Of a stretch of DNA of 64,000 nucleotides, positions 7,008 through 15,655 are shown in pieces. The notes under the pieces are model-generated. The model worked only from the letters and a program-made list of their open reading frames with translations, ran no database searches and was not told where the DNA came from. Within the stretch, counting starts at the first letter, position 1. Each line of letters opens with the position of its first letter. Position numbers and translations under genes: made by a program. Source of the stretch: Kitasatospora phosalacinea (GTDB lineage: Bacteria; Actinomycetota; Actinomycetes; Streptomycetales; Streptomycetaceae); contig NZ_BSSA01000005.1 of NCBI RefSeq assembly GCF_030268885.1, positions 186,001-250,000 on the forward strand, in the 5' to 3' direction.

Positions 7008-9968
7008 TCAGGGCGCGCAGCCGGTCAGCGGAGCGGTCTCACCCGCCGGGCGCCCGCACAGGTGGTCGACGACCGGCGCGCCCTGCGCGTCGCGCCGGAC
7101 CCGGATCACGTGCAGGCCGTGCCCGGGCAGCGGGTCGGTGGCCAGCGGGGCGGCCCCGCGGAAGTCGACCGTCCCGGTGGGCCGGTTGTTCAGCTGCACC
7201 GCGCGCAGCGCCGCCATCACCGAGCCCGTCCCGCTCAGCTGCGAGGCCCCGGCCTTGGCCGCACCGGCCTGCAGCGCCGCCACCGCGTCGTAGGCGAGGG
7301 CGAGCGAACCGTCCGAGAAGACGTCGTCCTCGTACGGGTTGGCGGCCCGCGGCACCAGGTGCAGGACGCCTGCGGCGGTCGCGGCCAGGTCGGAGCCGCG
7401 CGCCGTCGCGGCCGGGTCGCTCAGCGCGGTGTAGTACAGGGTGGCCTGCGGGGCCACCGCGGTGCCGCCGGTGCGGAACTGCGCCTTGGTCAGGTCGTCC
7501 CCGGTGAGGACGGTCAGCGGCCGGGCGCAGCCCTTGTCGTCGGCCAGCCGCCGCATCAGCTGGTTGACGTCGTCGGCGCGCCCGGCCAGGTACAGCACGG
7601 CCGGCGGGTGCTCGCCGTGGCAGGTGGTGGCGAGCGCCTGCTCGTAGTCCGGGTCGCCGTTGCTGTTCAGGCCGTACTCCAGCGGGCGGCCGCCGATCAG
7701 CCGGTAGCCCGCGTCGGTGAGCATCGCGCTGCCGTAGCGGGCGTGCTCGGGGCTGTAGCGGTCATCGGGCGTGGGGGTGCGGGTCAGCACGGCCGCCCAG
7801 CGGTCCTGCGGCGGGGTGCCGAGGCCGTCGACGATCAGGCGCAGCGCCGCCGCCTCCTCCTGGTCGGTGGCGGCCAGGCCGAAGTAGTTGACGTGGCCGC
7901 GGGCCAGGTAGCTGGCCGAGTTGGTGGTGCTGACCACGGCCAGGCCGGCCTGCTGCAGCAGCGTCAGCGCGGCGTCGCTGTCCTCGGTGTCCCGGCCCAG
8001 GCCGACCACCCCGGCGATCGAGCGGTCCCGGGCGGCGAGGTCGACGATCCGGTGCACCATCTCGGTCTGGAAGTACATGTCCTGCCCGCCGTTGGCGACC
8101 AGCACCTTCACCTTCAGCGGGTCGCCCGCGTTGTTGCGCACCTGCGCCAGGTGGACGCCCGCCAGCTCCTTCAGGCCGTTCAGCGCCCGGCCCTCCTGCC
8201 CGGCCGCGGTGGTCAGCGCGCCCGCGTACACCACCGTCACGTAGCGGACGTCCGGCAGCGCGTCCACCCGCGCGTTCTCCCGCCGGATCGCCTCCTCCAG
8301 CTCGCCCAGCCCGACGTCCGCCCCGGTGCGCTCGGCGTCCCGCCCCGGCAGCTCGCCGCTCAGGCGCACGCCGCCGCCGTCCCCCGCGAAGGTCACCGAG
8401 CCGGTGGCCACGCCCACGCACTCCCGCGTCCCGCCCGGGCCGGTGCGCCAGACCGCGTCCGGGTTCGAACCCACCAGCCGGGCCTCGCAGTACTGCCCCG
8501 CCAGCTGCTGCACCCGCAGCCCCGCCCCGGCCGCCACCAGCACCAGCGCCAGCAGCACCGACCAGCGCGACCACAGGAACCACCAGGAGCGCCGCACCGG
8601 CACCGGCGCCAACCGGGTGCTCCCGCCCGCCTGCAACTGCTGCCTGGTCAGCCGCACCGGCAGCGTCCACGCCAACGCCCGCCCGCGGCTCGGCGCCTGA
8701 CGCACCCGCAGGTCGCTCACCCAGCTCTCGTACGGGCCGCCGCGCGGCTCGAAGGAGTGCCCGCCGGGCGGGACGGTGCGCTCGTCCTCCAGCCAGGCCG
8801 TCACGTCCGCGTGCGCGACCGCGGCCAGCACCAGCAGCGGGTCCTGCTCGCTGCGGCGGCTGCGCACGTCGGAGATCGCGCCCAGCACCCGCAGCGCGCC
8901 GCCCGGCGCGTCCGCCCGCGGCACGAACACCACCGGCGGGACGCGCCGCTTGCGGCCCCGGGCGTCCGGCGCCCAGGAACGGTGCGCCCAGCGCAGGTCC
9001 TCCAGCAGGGCCAGGGTGCGCAGTTGGAGGTGGAACTGCTGGGCGCGGTCGCGCTCCTCGGCCGGGGTGCCGGGCAGTTGGGCCTTCAGGATCTCCCCGG
9101 CCACCTCGCGGGCCCGGGCCTGCGTCACGTCCCAGGACATCCGCGGCCGCCACAGCGACCAGGCCGCCGCCTGCCGCCCCGACGCGGCCAGGAACGTCGT
9201 CGTGGCGAACCAGCGGCTGGCCGGGCCCAGCCAGGACAGCGGCGCCGTGTTGCGCCGCACCCAGCCGGTCGCCCCGAGCACCGCCACCGCCCCCAGCAGC
9301 ACCGCCGCGACCAGCTGCCAACTCGCCTGCGTCAGCAGGCTGGTGAGCGCCGCCAGGACGAACGCCCCGATCAGCGTGGTGGAGTTCAGGACGGGCGACA
9401 GCAGGCGCTGCAACTCGCCACCGGTGCCCCGGGGTTCGGGCCGCCAGTGCAGGTCCCGCAGCCGGGCGAGCACCGACTCCACCAGCTCCTCGAACGGCCG
9501 CGCGGCGGGGCCCGGCCCGGCGGCCGACCCCGCCCCGGCGGCGGTCGTCGCTCCGGCGGGGTCGTCCAGCACGTGCCGGGTGGCGGCCTCGATCGCCGCC
9601 ACCAGCCGGGAGCGGGGCGCCGGGTAGCCGCGGTACCAGGACGGCCCGCGGCGGGCCCACGGGCCCTTCGCCAGACCGTCCAGGATCGCGATCGCGTTGC
9701 CGTGCGGATCGCCGTCCGGCGCGTGCGGCACCGTCCGGTGCGGCAGGTCGCCGCCCTCCTGCGCCTCCTGCACCGCCCGGACCACGGAGCGGACCTCCGC
9801 GTCCAGCTCCGGATCGTCCTCCTGCGCGTACAGCACCACCACCGGCATCGGCAGCCGGGCCGAGCTGAACTGCGCCACCAGGTCCTGGACCAGCGCGTCC
9901 ACCTCGTACTTGGCGGTGGTGCGCACCCCGCCGATCCCCGTGCCGCCACGACCCGAACCGGACGCCAT
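7008..9968 (-). CDS. Large membrane-anchored receptor-like protein with periplasmic-binding fold
   Basis: A 986-residue protein with an unusual layout. Residues 1-140 form a cytoplasmic region of unknown fold (PVVVLYAQEDDPELDAEV). Two hydrophobic segments follow at about 165-215 (STTLIGAFVLAALTSLL, LVAAVLLGAVAVLGATGWV), then a ~250-residue cytoplasmic part, then a single membrane span near 480-505 (SVLLALVLVAAGAGLRV). The rest (about 510-986) is an extracytoplasmic type I periplasmic-binding fold like branched-chain amino-acid receptors (VKVLVANGG, GVVGLGRDTEDSD, VVSTTNSASYL). No permease or ATPase gene is adjacent and there is no lipobox, so it is more likely a sensor than a transporter subunit. 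I see no kinase or cyclase motif in the cytoplasmic part. ATG 9968 is preceded by GGGGGTGGCG. Confidence 0.7.
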   Translation of the reverse strand: MASGSGRGGTGIGGVRTTAKYEVDALVQDLVAQFSSARLPMPVVVLYAQEDDPELDAEVRSVVRAVQEAQEGGDLPHRTVPHAPDGDPHGNAIAILDGLAKGPWARRGPSWYRGYPAPRSRLVAAIEAATRHVLDDPAGATTAAGAGSAAGPGPAARPFEELVESVLARLRDLHWRPEPRGTGGELQRLLSPVLNSTTLIGAFVLAALTSLLTQASWQLVAAVLLGAVAVLGATGWVRRNTAPLSWLGPASRWFATTTFLAASGRQAAAWSLWRPRMSWDVTQARAREVAGEILKAQLPGTPAEERDRAQQFHLQLRTLALLEDLRWAHRSWAPDARGRKRRVPPVVFVPRADAPGGALRVLGAISDVRSRRSEQDPLLVLAAVAHADVTAWLEDERTVPPGGHSFEPRGGPYESWVSDLRVRQAPSRGRALAWTLPVRLTRQQLQAGGSTRLAPVPVRRSWWFLWSRWSVLLALVLVAAGAGLRVQQLAGQYCEARLVGSNPDAVWRTGPGGTRECVGVATGSVTFAGDGGGVRLSGELPGRDAERTGADVGLGELEEAIRRENARVDALPDVRYVTVVYAGALTTAAGQEGRALNGLKELAGVHLAQVRNNAGDPLKVKVLVANGGQDMYFQTEMVHRIVDLAARDRSIAGVVGLGRDTEDSDAALTLLQQAGLAVVSTTNSASYLARGHVNYFGLAATDQEEAAALRLIVDGLGTPPQDRWAAVLTRTPTPDDRYSPEHARYGSAMLTDAGYRLIGGRPLEYGLNSNGDPDYEQALATTCHGEHPPAVLYLAGRADDVNQLMRRLADDKGCARPLTVLTGDDLTKAQFRTGGTAVAPQATLYYTALSDPAATARGSDLAATAAGVLHLVPRAANPYEDDVFSDGSLALAYDAVAALQAGAAKAGASQLSGTGSVMAALRAVQLNNRPTGTVDFRGAAPLATDPLPGHGLHVIRVRRDAQGAPVVDHLCGRPAGETAPLTGCAP

Positions 9969-10082
9969 CGCCACCCCCGCAGCCACCGCCCCGCGCCCGA
10001 ACCGGCGCCGGGAGACCAATGTAGACCCCGCCCCCGACGCCGCACACCGGTCCGGCCCCGTCGGGGTCAGGGACGGGAGCTG

Positions 10083-10120
10083 TGGGAGCGCTCCCATATT
10101 TCTCCCCGGCCGTGTACGAT
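10083..10120 (+). promoter_or_regulatory. CebR-type operator and candidate -10 upstream of the ROK kinase
   Basis: TGGGAGCGCTCCCA at 10083-10096 is a perfect 14-base palindrome identical to the operator described for CebR, the LacI-family cellobiose regulator of Streptomyces. A -10-like TACGAT lies at 10115-10120, so a bound repressor would cover the -35 region. The translation start of the ROK gene is 117 bases downstream of the palindrome. Confidence 0.8.
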
Positions 10121-10212
10121 CACGCCGCAGCCCACCCGCACGCCGCCGGACGCACCGTACGGCGCAAGCGCCGGGCACCGAGCACCGAGCACCGAAGCCT
10201 GGGGAGCCAGCC

Positions 10213-11241
10213 TTGTCCGACGCCGCATACACCGTCATCGACCTCGGCGGCACCACGCTGCGCACCGCCCGCTACGACGTGTCCGAGGACGCCGTCACCG
10301 ACGTCCGCCGCGTCCCCACCGACGGCATAGCCGCGCACCCCGACCTGCCGGTCGCCCAGCTGCAGGCCCGGGTGCTCGACCAGGTCGCCGCCCTCGCCGC
10401 CGAAGCCGTCGCACGCCACGGCAGCAGCGCCGTCGCCATCGCCTTCGCGGGCCCCGTCACCGCCGACGGCCGCGCCCTGGCCGCACCCACCGTCTGGGGC
10501 GGCCCCGGCGAACAGCTCCCGGTGCAGCGGCAGTTGGAGGAACGCCTCGGCCTGCCCGTCGTCGTGGTCAACGACCTGACGGCCGCGGTCTGGCGCTACG
10601 TCGACCCCGCCGACGAGCGGCCGTTCTGCCTGATCACGGTCAGCTCCGGCATCGGCAACAAGGTCTTCCGCCACGGCGAGGTCCTGCTCGACACCGAGGG
10701 CCACGGCGGCGAACTCGGCCACTGGACCGTCGACCCGTCCCCCGACGCCGCCCCCTGCGACTGCGGCGGCCGCGGCCACCTCGGCGCCCTCGCCTCCGGC
10801 CGCGGCGCCCTCGCCGCCGCCCGCCGCGCCGCCCACGCCGACCCGGACGGCTACGCCCGCTCCGCCCTCGCCGCCACCGCACCCGACCCCGAACGGCTCG
10901 ACAACCACGCCCTGGTGGCCGCGCTGCGTACCGGCGACGCCTTCGCGACCGACGCCCTGCGCCCCGGCATCACCGCCCTCGCCTCCGCGATCACCGCCGT
11001 CTTCACCGCGATCGGCATCCGCCGCTACGTCCTGATCGGCGGCTTCGCCCTCGCCGTCGGCCCGCGCTACGCCCAGCTCCTCACCGCCGAACTCGAACGG
11101 CTCGGCTGCTTCGGCCTCACCCCCGAGGAGATCCGCGACGCGGTCGTCCTCGGCGCCGCCGACGACGACTCCGGCCTCATCGGCGCCGGCCGCCTCCTCG
11201 CCGCCCGCCGCCCGGCCCCCGCGGCCGCTCTGCCGGTCTGA
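10213..11241 (+). CDS. ROK-family sugar kinase (glucokinase-like)
   Basis: A 342-residue protein of the ROK/actin-like kinase fold. It has the phosphate-1 motif VIDLGGTTLRTARYD at 8-22, VVVVNDLTAAVWRY with the catalytic Asp, and GEVLLDTEGHGGELGHW with the sugar-contacting Glu-x-Gly-His region. A zinc-type loop begins CDCGGRGH (Cys182, Cys184), where the last Cys of the classical CxCGxxGC is replaced by His. The second half includes VLIGGFALAVGPRY. It would phosphorylate glucose or a related sugar or cyclitol with ATP. TTG at 10213 is the start because GGGGAG stands 7 bases upstream and no ATG or GTG fits the domain boundary. The CebR operator upstream links it to cellobiose/cellulose-derived sugar. 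A ROK repressor is ruled out by the lack of an N-terminal helix-turn-helix. Confidence 0.82.
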   Translation: MSDAAYTVIDLGGTTLRTARYDVSEDAVTDVRRVPTDGIAAHPDLPVAQLQARVLDQVAALAAEAVARHGSSAVAIAFAGPVTADGRALAAPTVWGGPGEQLPVQRQLEERLGLPVVVVNDLTAAVWRYVDPADERPFCLITVSSGIGNKVFRHGEVLLDTEGHGGELGHWTVDPSPDAAPCDCGGRGHLGALASGRGALAAARRAAHADPDGYARSALAATAPDPERLDNHALVAALRTGDAFATDALRPGITALASAITAVFTAIGIRRYVLIGGFALAVGPRYAQLLTAELERLGCFGLTPEEIRDAVVLGAADDDSGLIGAGRLLAARRPAPAAALPV

Positions 11242-11332
11242 CCGGGCCCCGGCCCCGGCCCCGGCCCGCCCGCCCGCGCCCGCGCCTTCGCGAGCCGGAC
11301 GCCGGGGCGTGGCCGCCCCGCTTCCCGGAGCT

Positions 11333-11412
11333 CGGTGCCTTAGCGCCTCGGCGCCTCAGCGCCTCAGCGCCTCGGTGTCTCAGCGCCTCGGTGTCTCGGT
11401 GTCTCGGCGCCG
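11333..11412. repeat. 8-base tandem repeat array
   Basis: Ten consecutive 8-base units: CGGTGCCT, TAGCGCCT, CGGCGCCT, then mixtures of CAGCGCCT and CGGTGTCT, ending CGGCGCCG. It sits in the 263-base gap between the convergent ROK kinase and Ser/Thr kinase genes, following a run of CCGGCC repeats. No coding role is evident, although an open frame crosses it. Confidence 0.8.
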
Positions 11413-11504
11413 GGGACCGTCACCCCGGGACGGACGGTCCCCGGCTCCGCCCGCACCTCCGGGTGACGGCGGAACCGGCCGGCTCCGCCCGCACGGAGCG
11501 CCGC

Positions 11505-14081
11505 TCAGGCCGCGGCCCGGTGCAGCCAGGCTCGTGCGACGGCGAGCCAGGCCGCGGCGCGGGTGCCGTCCTCGGAGGCGGCTCGGGCGACCCGCTCGGC
11601 CCTCTCCGGGTCGGTGCGGGACCGTATCCGCGTCAAACCCACCAGCCAGAGCGGGTACTGAAGGCCGACGGCGTGCCGCAGGGCTTCCTCGAACAGCTGC
11701 TCCGACAGCTCCGACAGCTCGGACCCGTCGGTCCCGGCGCGCCAGCTCGCCAGCATCAGGTTCTGCGCCAGCGCCGATCGCGCCGTCCGCAGGGCCGTGT
11801 GGTCGTCACCGTCAGGCGCCAGCCGGTCGGCTCGCGGCAGCATCCGCAGACCTCGTCCGGGATGCCGGGCGGTCAGGCGGACGACCACGTCGATCGCGGC
11901 CGCGGCGACCTCGGCGCGTACCTGCGTCTCCTTGACCATGACGCCGTCGATCCCCTCGACCACCCACAGCTGCGGGTGTCCTGCCACGTGCTCGGAGAGC
12001 AGGGCCAGGGTGCGTTCGGCGTCGGCCAGCAGCTGGTCGACGCGGTCCGGATCGGTGCCCCCGACGGCGACCTGCTCGGCGTGGTGCACGAACCACCAGG
12101 CCGAGTTCACCAGCGCCCGTCCGATCGCGGCCAGCGCCGGGTGGGGCGCGTGGTCGGGACCGACCTGCCGGGCCATGGCCACGCCGCGCGCCGCGAGCGC
12201 CGGTGCGTGCTCCGCGGCGGAAGCGGCCTGCGCCTCGGCGGCGCCGACCAGCACGGCGGCGGCCTCGCACCGGAGGCGGTCCGACTCCTCGTCGGTGCCG
12301 ACAGCGGCGAGACCGGCCGTCGCCGCTTCCGCGAGCGCGACGGCCCGCTCGGGATCGGTGGCCGCCCACGCCCCGGCGATGCCCACGCGCACCGACCGGA
12401 CCTCCTGCTGCGGGCGCGCCCGGCGCCACCGGAAGGCGACGCGGGCGACGTCCCCCTCCGCGTCCGCGGTCAGCTGCTGCGCCCGGTCGGGGTCGAGCGG
12501 GGCGAGGAGGCGGGCGGCGTGCAGGAGGGTCAGGGCCCGTTCCCGCCCCGGCGGCAGGGCGCGTGCGGTGCGCTCCGCCCCGTGCGCAGCCGCGACCTCC
12601 TCGGCGCCCGGGGCGCTCCGGTCGGCGGCCCTCGGAGCCGGGACGCGCGGGGTCGCAGCTGCGGCGGCGCCCAGGTCGGCCGCCTCGGCCTCCAGTTCCC
12701 CGGCCCGGTCGGGGGCGACGTCGTACCACTCGTCCGCCAGCAGCCACAGCTCCTCGGCCAGGTCCGAGCCCTCCTTCCCGGCGCGCAGGAGGCCCTCGTA
12801 CTCGTCCGCGAACCGGTTCTCCCCGCCGGGATCGACGGCGAAGAGAGCCCGGGCCAGGAACAGCAGGACGGTTTCGCGGTCTTGGCCGTCGAGCTGGTCC
12901 AGCAGGGACCCGGCCTCCTCCAGGAGGGTCCGGGCCCGGCCGTCACCGAGTGCCGCCAGGCTGCCGGCGGCCTCGGCGAGGAGGACCAGCCGCTCCATCG
13001 GCCCCTCCGCCGCACGGGCGGCGCGCTCGGCCTCGTCGGCGAGGGCCGATCCGCGGACCGCGTCGATGCCCGCCCACACACCGGCCGCCCGGGCGATCCA
13101 CAGCGCCCCCTCCACGTCGTCGCAGGCGCGGGCGGCCTGTTCCGCCGTGGCCAGCGCACCGATCGCCCGGCGCCGGTGCCGGGCGTCCGGCGCGGTGACG
13201 GCCGGGGGCCGGACGGGCGTGACGGGTGCGACGGGCCCGGGCGTGCAGCCGGAACCGCCTGCGCTCACCGCCTCCAGCAGCTCACCGGCCTCCTGGACCG
13301 TCGCCCGGCGGTCCGGATCCTTGACGAGCAGCCGGGCGACGAGCGGCGCGAGCGCTCCCGCCCGCTGCGGCCGGGGCGGCTCGTCGAACAGGACGGCGCT
13401 CAACGTGTCACCGGCCGTTCCCCGGCGGAACGGCGAGAAGCCCTCGACCGCCTGGTAGAGGGTCACCCCGAGCGAGAAGAGGTCGCTGACCGGGCCGCCG
13501 CCGCCCCGCACCCGTTCGGGCGCGAGGTACTCCACCGAGCCGATCAGCAGCCCGGTCCCGGTCAGCGCGGTGTCGTCGTGGTGGACGGCGATGCCGAAGT
13601 CCGTCAGCAGGATCCGTCCGTCACCGGTGAGCATGACGTTGGCGGGCTTGACGTCGCGGTGCTGGACGCCCGCGGCGTGAGCGGTGCCGAGGGCGTCGAG
13701 CAGTGCCGACGCGACCGAGGCCGCGGTCCCGACGCTCAACGGGCCCTGCGCGGCCAGCCGTTGCTGCAGCGAGACGCCGTCGACGAGCTGCATGACGATC
13801 CAGGGGACTCCGTCGTCGACGACCACGTCGTGCACGGTCACGACATTGGGGTGGTCACGCAGCCGCGCGGCGTTGCGGGCCTCGCGCTCCGCCCGCACCA
13901 GCCGCTCCCGCCGCTCCTCCTCCGTTGCGGAGGGCGGGATCCACACCGCCTTGACCGCGACGTCGATCTGCAGCGTCTCGTCCCGCGCCCGCCAGACCTG
14001 CCCGAACCCGCCCGCGCCCAACTGCCGGATCAGGCGGTAGCGTCCACCGACCACCCGGCCCGGCTCCGTCTCGTTCGCCAC
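11505..14081 (-). CDS. Ser/Thr protein kinase with C-terminal helical domain, no membrane segment
   Basis: An 858-residue protein. The kinase domain (about 12-280) is complete: glycine loop LGAGGFGQVW, Lys44 in VAVKAVW, HRDVKPAN (141-148), DFG (161-163), then GSVEYLAPERV and the DPDRRATVQE end of the Hanks-type fold. After a proline-rich linker (about 295-325), about 530 residues are alpha-helical, rich in Ala/Glu/Arg and probably form a TPR-like solenoid with repeated 'DPERA' elements. No transmembrane helix or PASTA repeat is present, unlike PknB, so it is a soluble kinase of the kind often tied to secondary metabolism or stress. Start GTG 14081 follows GCGGGGGACC. The neighbours do not reveal its substrate. 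Confidence 0.85.
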   Translation of the reverse strand: MANETEPGRVVGGRYRLIRQLGAGGFGQVWRARDETLQIDVAVKAVWIPPSATEEERRERLVRAEREARNAARLRDHPNVVTVHDVVVDDGVPWIVMQLVDGVSLQQRLAAQGPLSVGTAASVASALLDALGTAHAAGVQHRDVKPANVMLTGDGRILLTDFGIAVHHDDTALTGTGLLIGSVEYLAPERVRGGGGPVSDLFSLGVTLYQAVEGFSPFRRGTAGDTLSAVLFDEPPRPQRAGALAPLVARLLVKDPDRRATVQEAGELLEAVSAGGSGCTPGPVAPVTPVRPPAVTAPDARHRRRAIGALATAEQAARACDDVEGALWIARAAGVWAGIDAVRGSALADEAERAARAAEGPMERLVLLAEAAGSLAALGDGRARTLLEEAGSLLDQLDGQDRETVLLFLARALFAVDPGGENRFADEYEGLLRAGKEGSDLAEELWLLADEWYDVAPDRAGELEAEAADLGAAAAATPRVPAPRAADRSAPGAEEVAAAHGAERTARALPPGRERALTLLHAARLLAPLDPDRAQQLTADAEGDVARVAFRWRRARPQQEVRSVRVGIAGAWAATDPERAVALAEAATAGLAAVGTDEESDRLRCEAAAVLVGAAEAQAASAAEHAPALAARGVAMARQVGPDHAPHPALAAIGRALVNSAWWFVHHAEQVAVGGTDPDRVDQLLADAERTLALLSEHVAGHPQLWVVEGIDGVMVKETQVRAEVAAAAIDVVVRLTARHPGRGLRMLPRADRLAPDGDDHTALRTARSALAQNLMLASWRAGTDGSELSELSEQLFEEALRHAVGLQYPLWLVGLTRIRSRTDPERAERVARAASEDGTRAAAWLAVARAWLHRAAA

Positions 14082-14513
14082 GGTCCCCCGCTCACGTTTC
14101 TCCGGTGTACTGACCGAGGACAAGCGTATGGACACCACCCCGTTCCCAGCAGGGGTACCGGGTGCACGATCTCCCGCACCGGGTGGGGAACCTGACGACC
14201 GCTCACCGACCGGTGCGGGCGGAGGGCGGTCCGGCCGGTAGCCCGACGGCGTCGGAACCCGGAGCCCGGCTCGACGTCCGCGCCCTGTGCACGGGAAATC
14301 CGGTTGCCGCGGACCGCCGTCTCGACCATGCTCGCCCGCATGGACTTCTGACAACTGCCACGTCGTACGCACCTGTCGCGCGATCGGACTCGGAGCCTGA
14401 GCACCCGGCCCCGGGTGACCGGTCGCGCCCCTCGTGAGCACCCGTCGGAGAGCGGGAGCCGCCGAGTGAGTTCGGCACGCCCTCCTGCTGAGTCCTGAAA
14501 GCACCCCATCCAC
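14082..14513. other. 432-base divergent intergenic region
   Basis: This stretch separates the leftward kinase from the rightward DUF1062 gene. It must hold both promoters, but no clear -35/-10 pair or strong inverted repeat stands out. Short open frames cross it on both strands (for example around 14162-14437) but have no good ribosome binding site or recognisable domain, so none is called. Confidence 0.5.
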
Positions 14514-15284
14514 ATGAATACCGACCGCAAGGCCCGCTGGGCCGTGCGTCAGTCCGCCCTGCCCACCGTCGTCCGCCCCTGCCCGGACTGCCCCGGCACG
14601 CGGCACCGCGCCTCGGGGAAGATCCGGGCCAACGCGAACGGCAAGCTGCTCGACGTCTGGCTGCTGCTGAGCTGCACGACGTGCGACCGGACCTCGAAGG
14701 TGCCCGTCCACGAGCGCGTCCACGTCTCGACGCTGGATCCGGCCCGGCTGGTGGCGTACGAGAACAACGACGCGGCAGTCGTACGGGAGTTGGTGACGAG
14801 CGCCTCGCTCGCGGCGAAGAACCGGTACCGGCTCGACTGGACCGGCACGTGGGAGCTGGAGACCCGCACGCCGCCGTACGCGCTCGACGACCCGAACCCG
14901 CTCCCGGTGCAGGTGCGCTTCGAGCTGCCCGCGCCGGTCCGGGTGGAGCGGCTGCTCCAGCTCGGCCTTGGCCTGAGCCGGGCCGAGGTGCGCCGCCTGG
15001 TCGCCGACGGGCGGGTCCGTCCGCCGCTCGCACCGGACGCCAAGGCGCACCGGGACTTCGAACTCACCCTCCACGGACCCGGTCCCGTCGACGCGGCCGA
15101 GCACGCGAAGCCCCTCGACGCGCCCGCCGCCGAACACCCCGTCCCGTCCCGGACCGGCCCGCCGCCCGCCCCCGGCCGGGAGCTCCCGCGCCGGGCCGCG
15201 GCGCACACCCAGGTTCTCTCCTTTGGATCATCGGGCGGCAAGGGCTTCCGCCTTCATGAGACGCCTGCCCGAGTCGTCTCCTAA
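14514..15284 (+). CDS. DUF1062-family protein, C-terminus altered by an IS remnant
   Basis: A 256-residue protein whose first ~190 residues match the DUF1062 family. They carry a zinc-ribbon-like pair of cysteine motifs (RPCPDCPGTRH at about 22-32 and LSCTTCDRTSKVPV at about 56-69), then an ERVH segment, and later RVERLLQLGLGLSRAEVRRLVADGR, which looks like an S4-type RNA-binding helix pair. Function is unknown; the zinc ribbon plus S4-like end suggests nucleic-acid contact. The last ~40 residues are proline-rich and then read into sequence belonging to the transposase fragment that follows, ending at TAA 15284. The native C-terminus may have been replaced when the element inserted or decayed. 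Confidence 0.72.
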   Translation: MNTDRKARWAVRQSALPTVVRPCPDCPGTRHRASGKIRANANGKLLDVWLLLSCTTCDRTSKVPVHERVHVSTLDPARLVAYENNDAAVVRELVTSASLAAKNRYRLDWTGTWELETRTPPYALDDPNPLPVQVRFELPAPVRVERLLQLGLGLSRAEVRRLVADGRVRPPLAPDAKAHRDFELTLHGPGPVDAAEHAKPLDAPAAEHPVPSRTGPPPAPGRELPRRAAAHTQVLSFGSSGGKGFRLHETPARVVS

Positions 15285-15514
15285 GGTGCGCATCGGTGTA
15301 TCCAACGGGTCGACAGAAAGGCAAGCGCAGAGGATCGCGCGGCGGACGGCCGCCCGGCTTCGACGAGGGCCGGTACAACAAGCGGAACACCGTGGAACGG
15401 GCCATCAACAGGCTGAAGAACCACCGTGCGGTGGCTACCCGTTACGACAAGCGCGGCTACGACTTGCTCGGCACCGTCACCTCAGCCGCCCCCGTCACGC
15501 GGCTTGGACCCTGA
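15285..15514 (+). pseudogene. C-terminal fragment of an IS5-family transposase
   Basis: In the frame ending at TGA 15512-15514, about 70 codons encode QKGKRRGSRGGRPPGFDEG, then YNKRNTVERAINRLKN, then RAVATRYDKRGYDLLGTV. This is the hallmark end of IS5-group DDE transposases, including the conserved Y-(2)-R-x(3)-E-R motif seen here as YNKRNTVER with its catalytic Glu. The N-terminal two thirds with the first two catalytic Asp residues are missing and no inverted repeats are visible, so the element is dead. It abuts the DUF1062 gene and precedes a strong hairpin. Confidence 0.85.
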
Positions 15515-15542
15515 ATCCTTGCAGAGCGACCATCCCGCGCTC

Positions 15543-15569
15543 TCCTCCCTCGCCGCCGGCGAGGGAGGA
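15543..15569. terminator. Strong hairpin between IS remnant and leftward gene
   Basis: Perfect 12-base arms TCCTCCCTCGCC (15543-15554) and GGCGAGGGAGGA (15558-15569) around a GCC loop. It lies about 30 bases after the transposase fragment stop and 87 bases beyond the 3' end of the leftward DUF1963-type gene, so it can serve both directions. An IS-derived origin is also possible. Confidence 0.6.
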
Positions 15570-15655
15570 ACGGGACCCGCACTCGCCAACGCTGACCTCT
15601 GCCGCGGATGCGAGGTGCAGGGCGGCCTCGCCCGCGCGGTGAGACCGAAGCCGGA

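Noticed and set aside
9969..10031. Twin-arginine-like sequence SRRRFGRGAVAAGVA upstream of the receptor gene
   Set aside because: It would precede a cytoplasmic region, and the protein has later membrane spans; the ATG at 9968 with GGGGGTG is preferred.
6768..14195. A 2,475-codon open frame on the + strand
   Set aside because: It crosses real genes on both strands and is open only because of extreme GC content; translated sequence is Arg/Pro/Gly-rich with no domain.
14082..14513. Small genes in the gap before DUF1062
   Set aside because: Several short frames exist but none has a good ribosome binding site or a recognisable domain.
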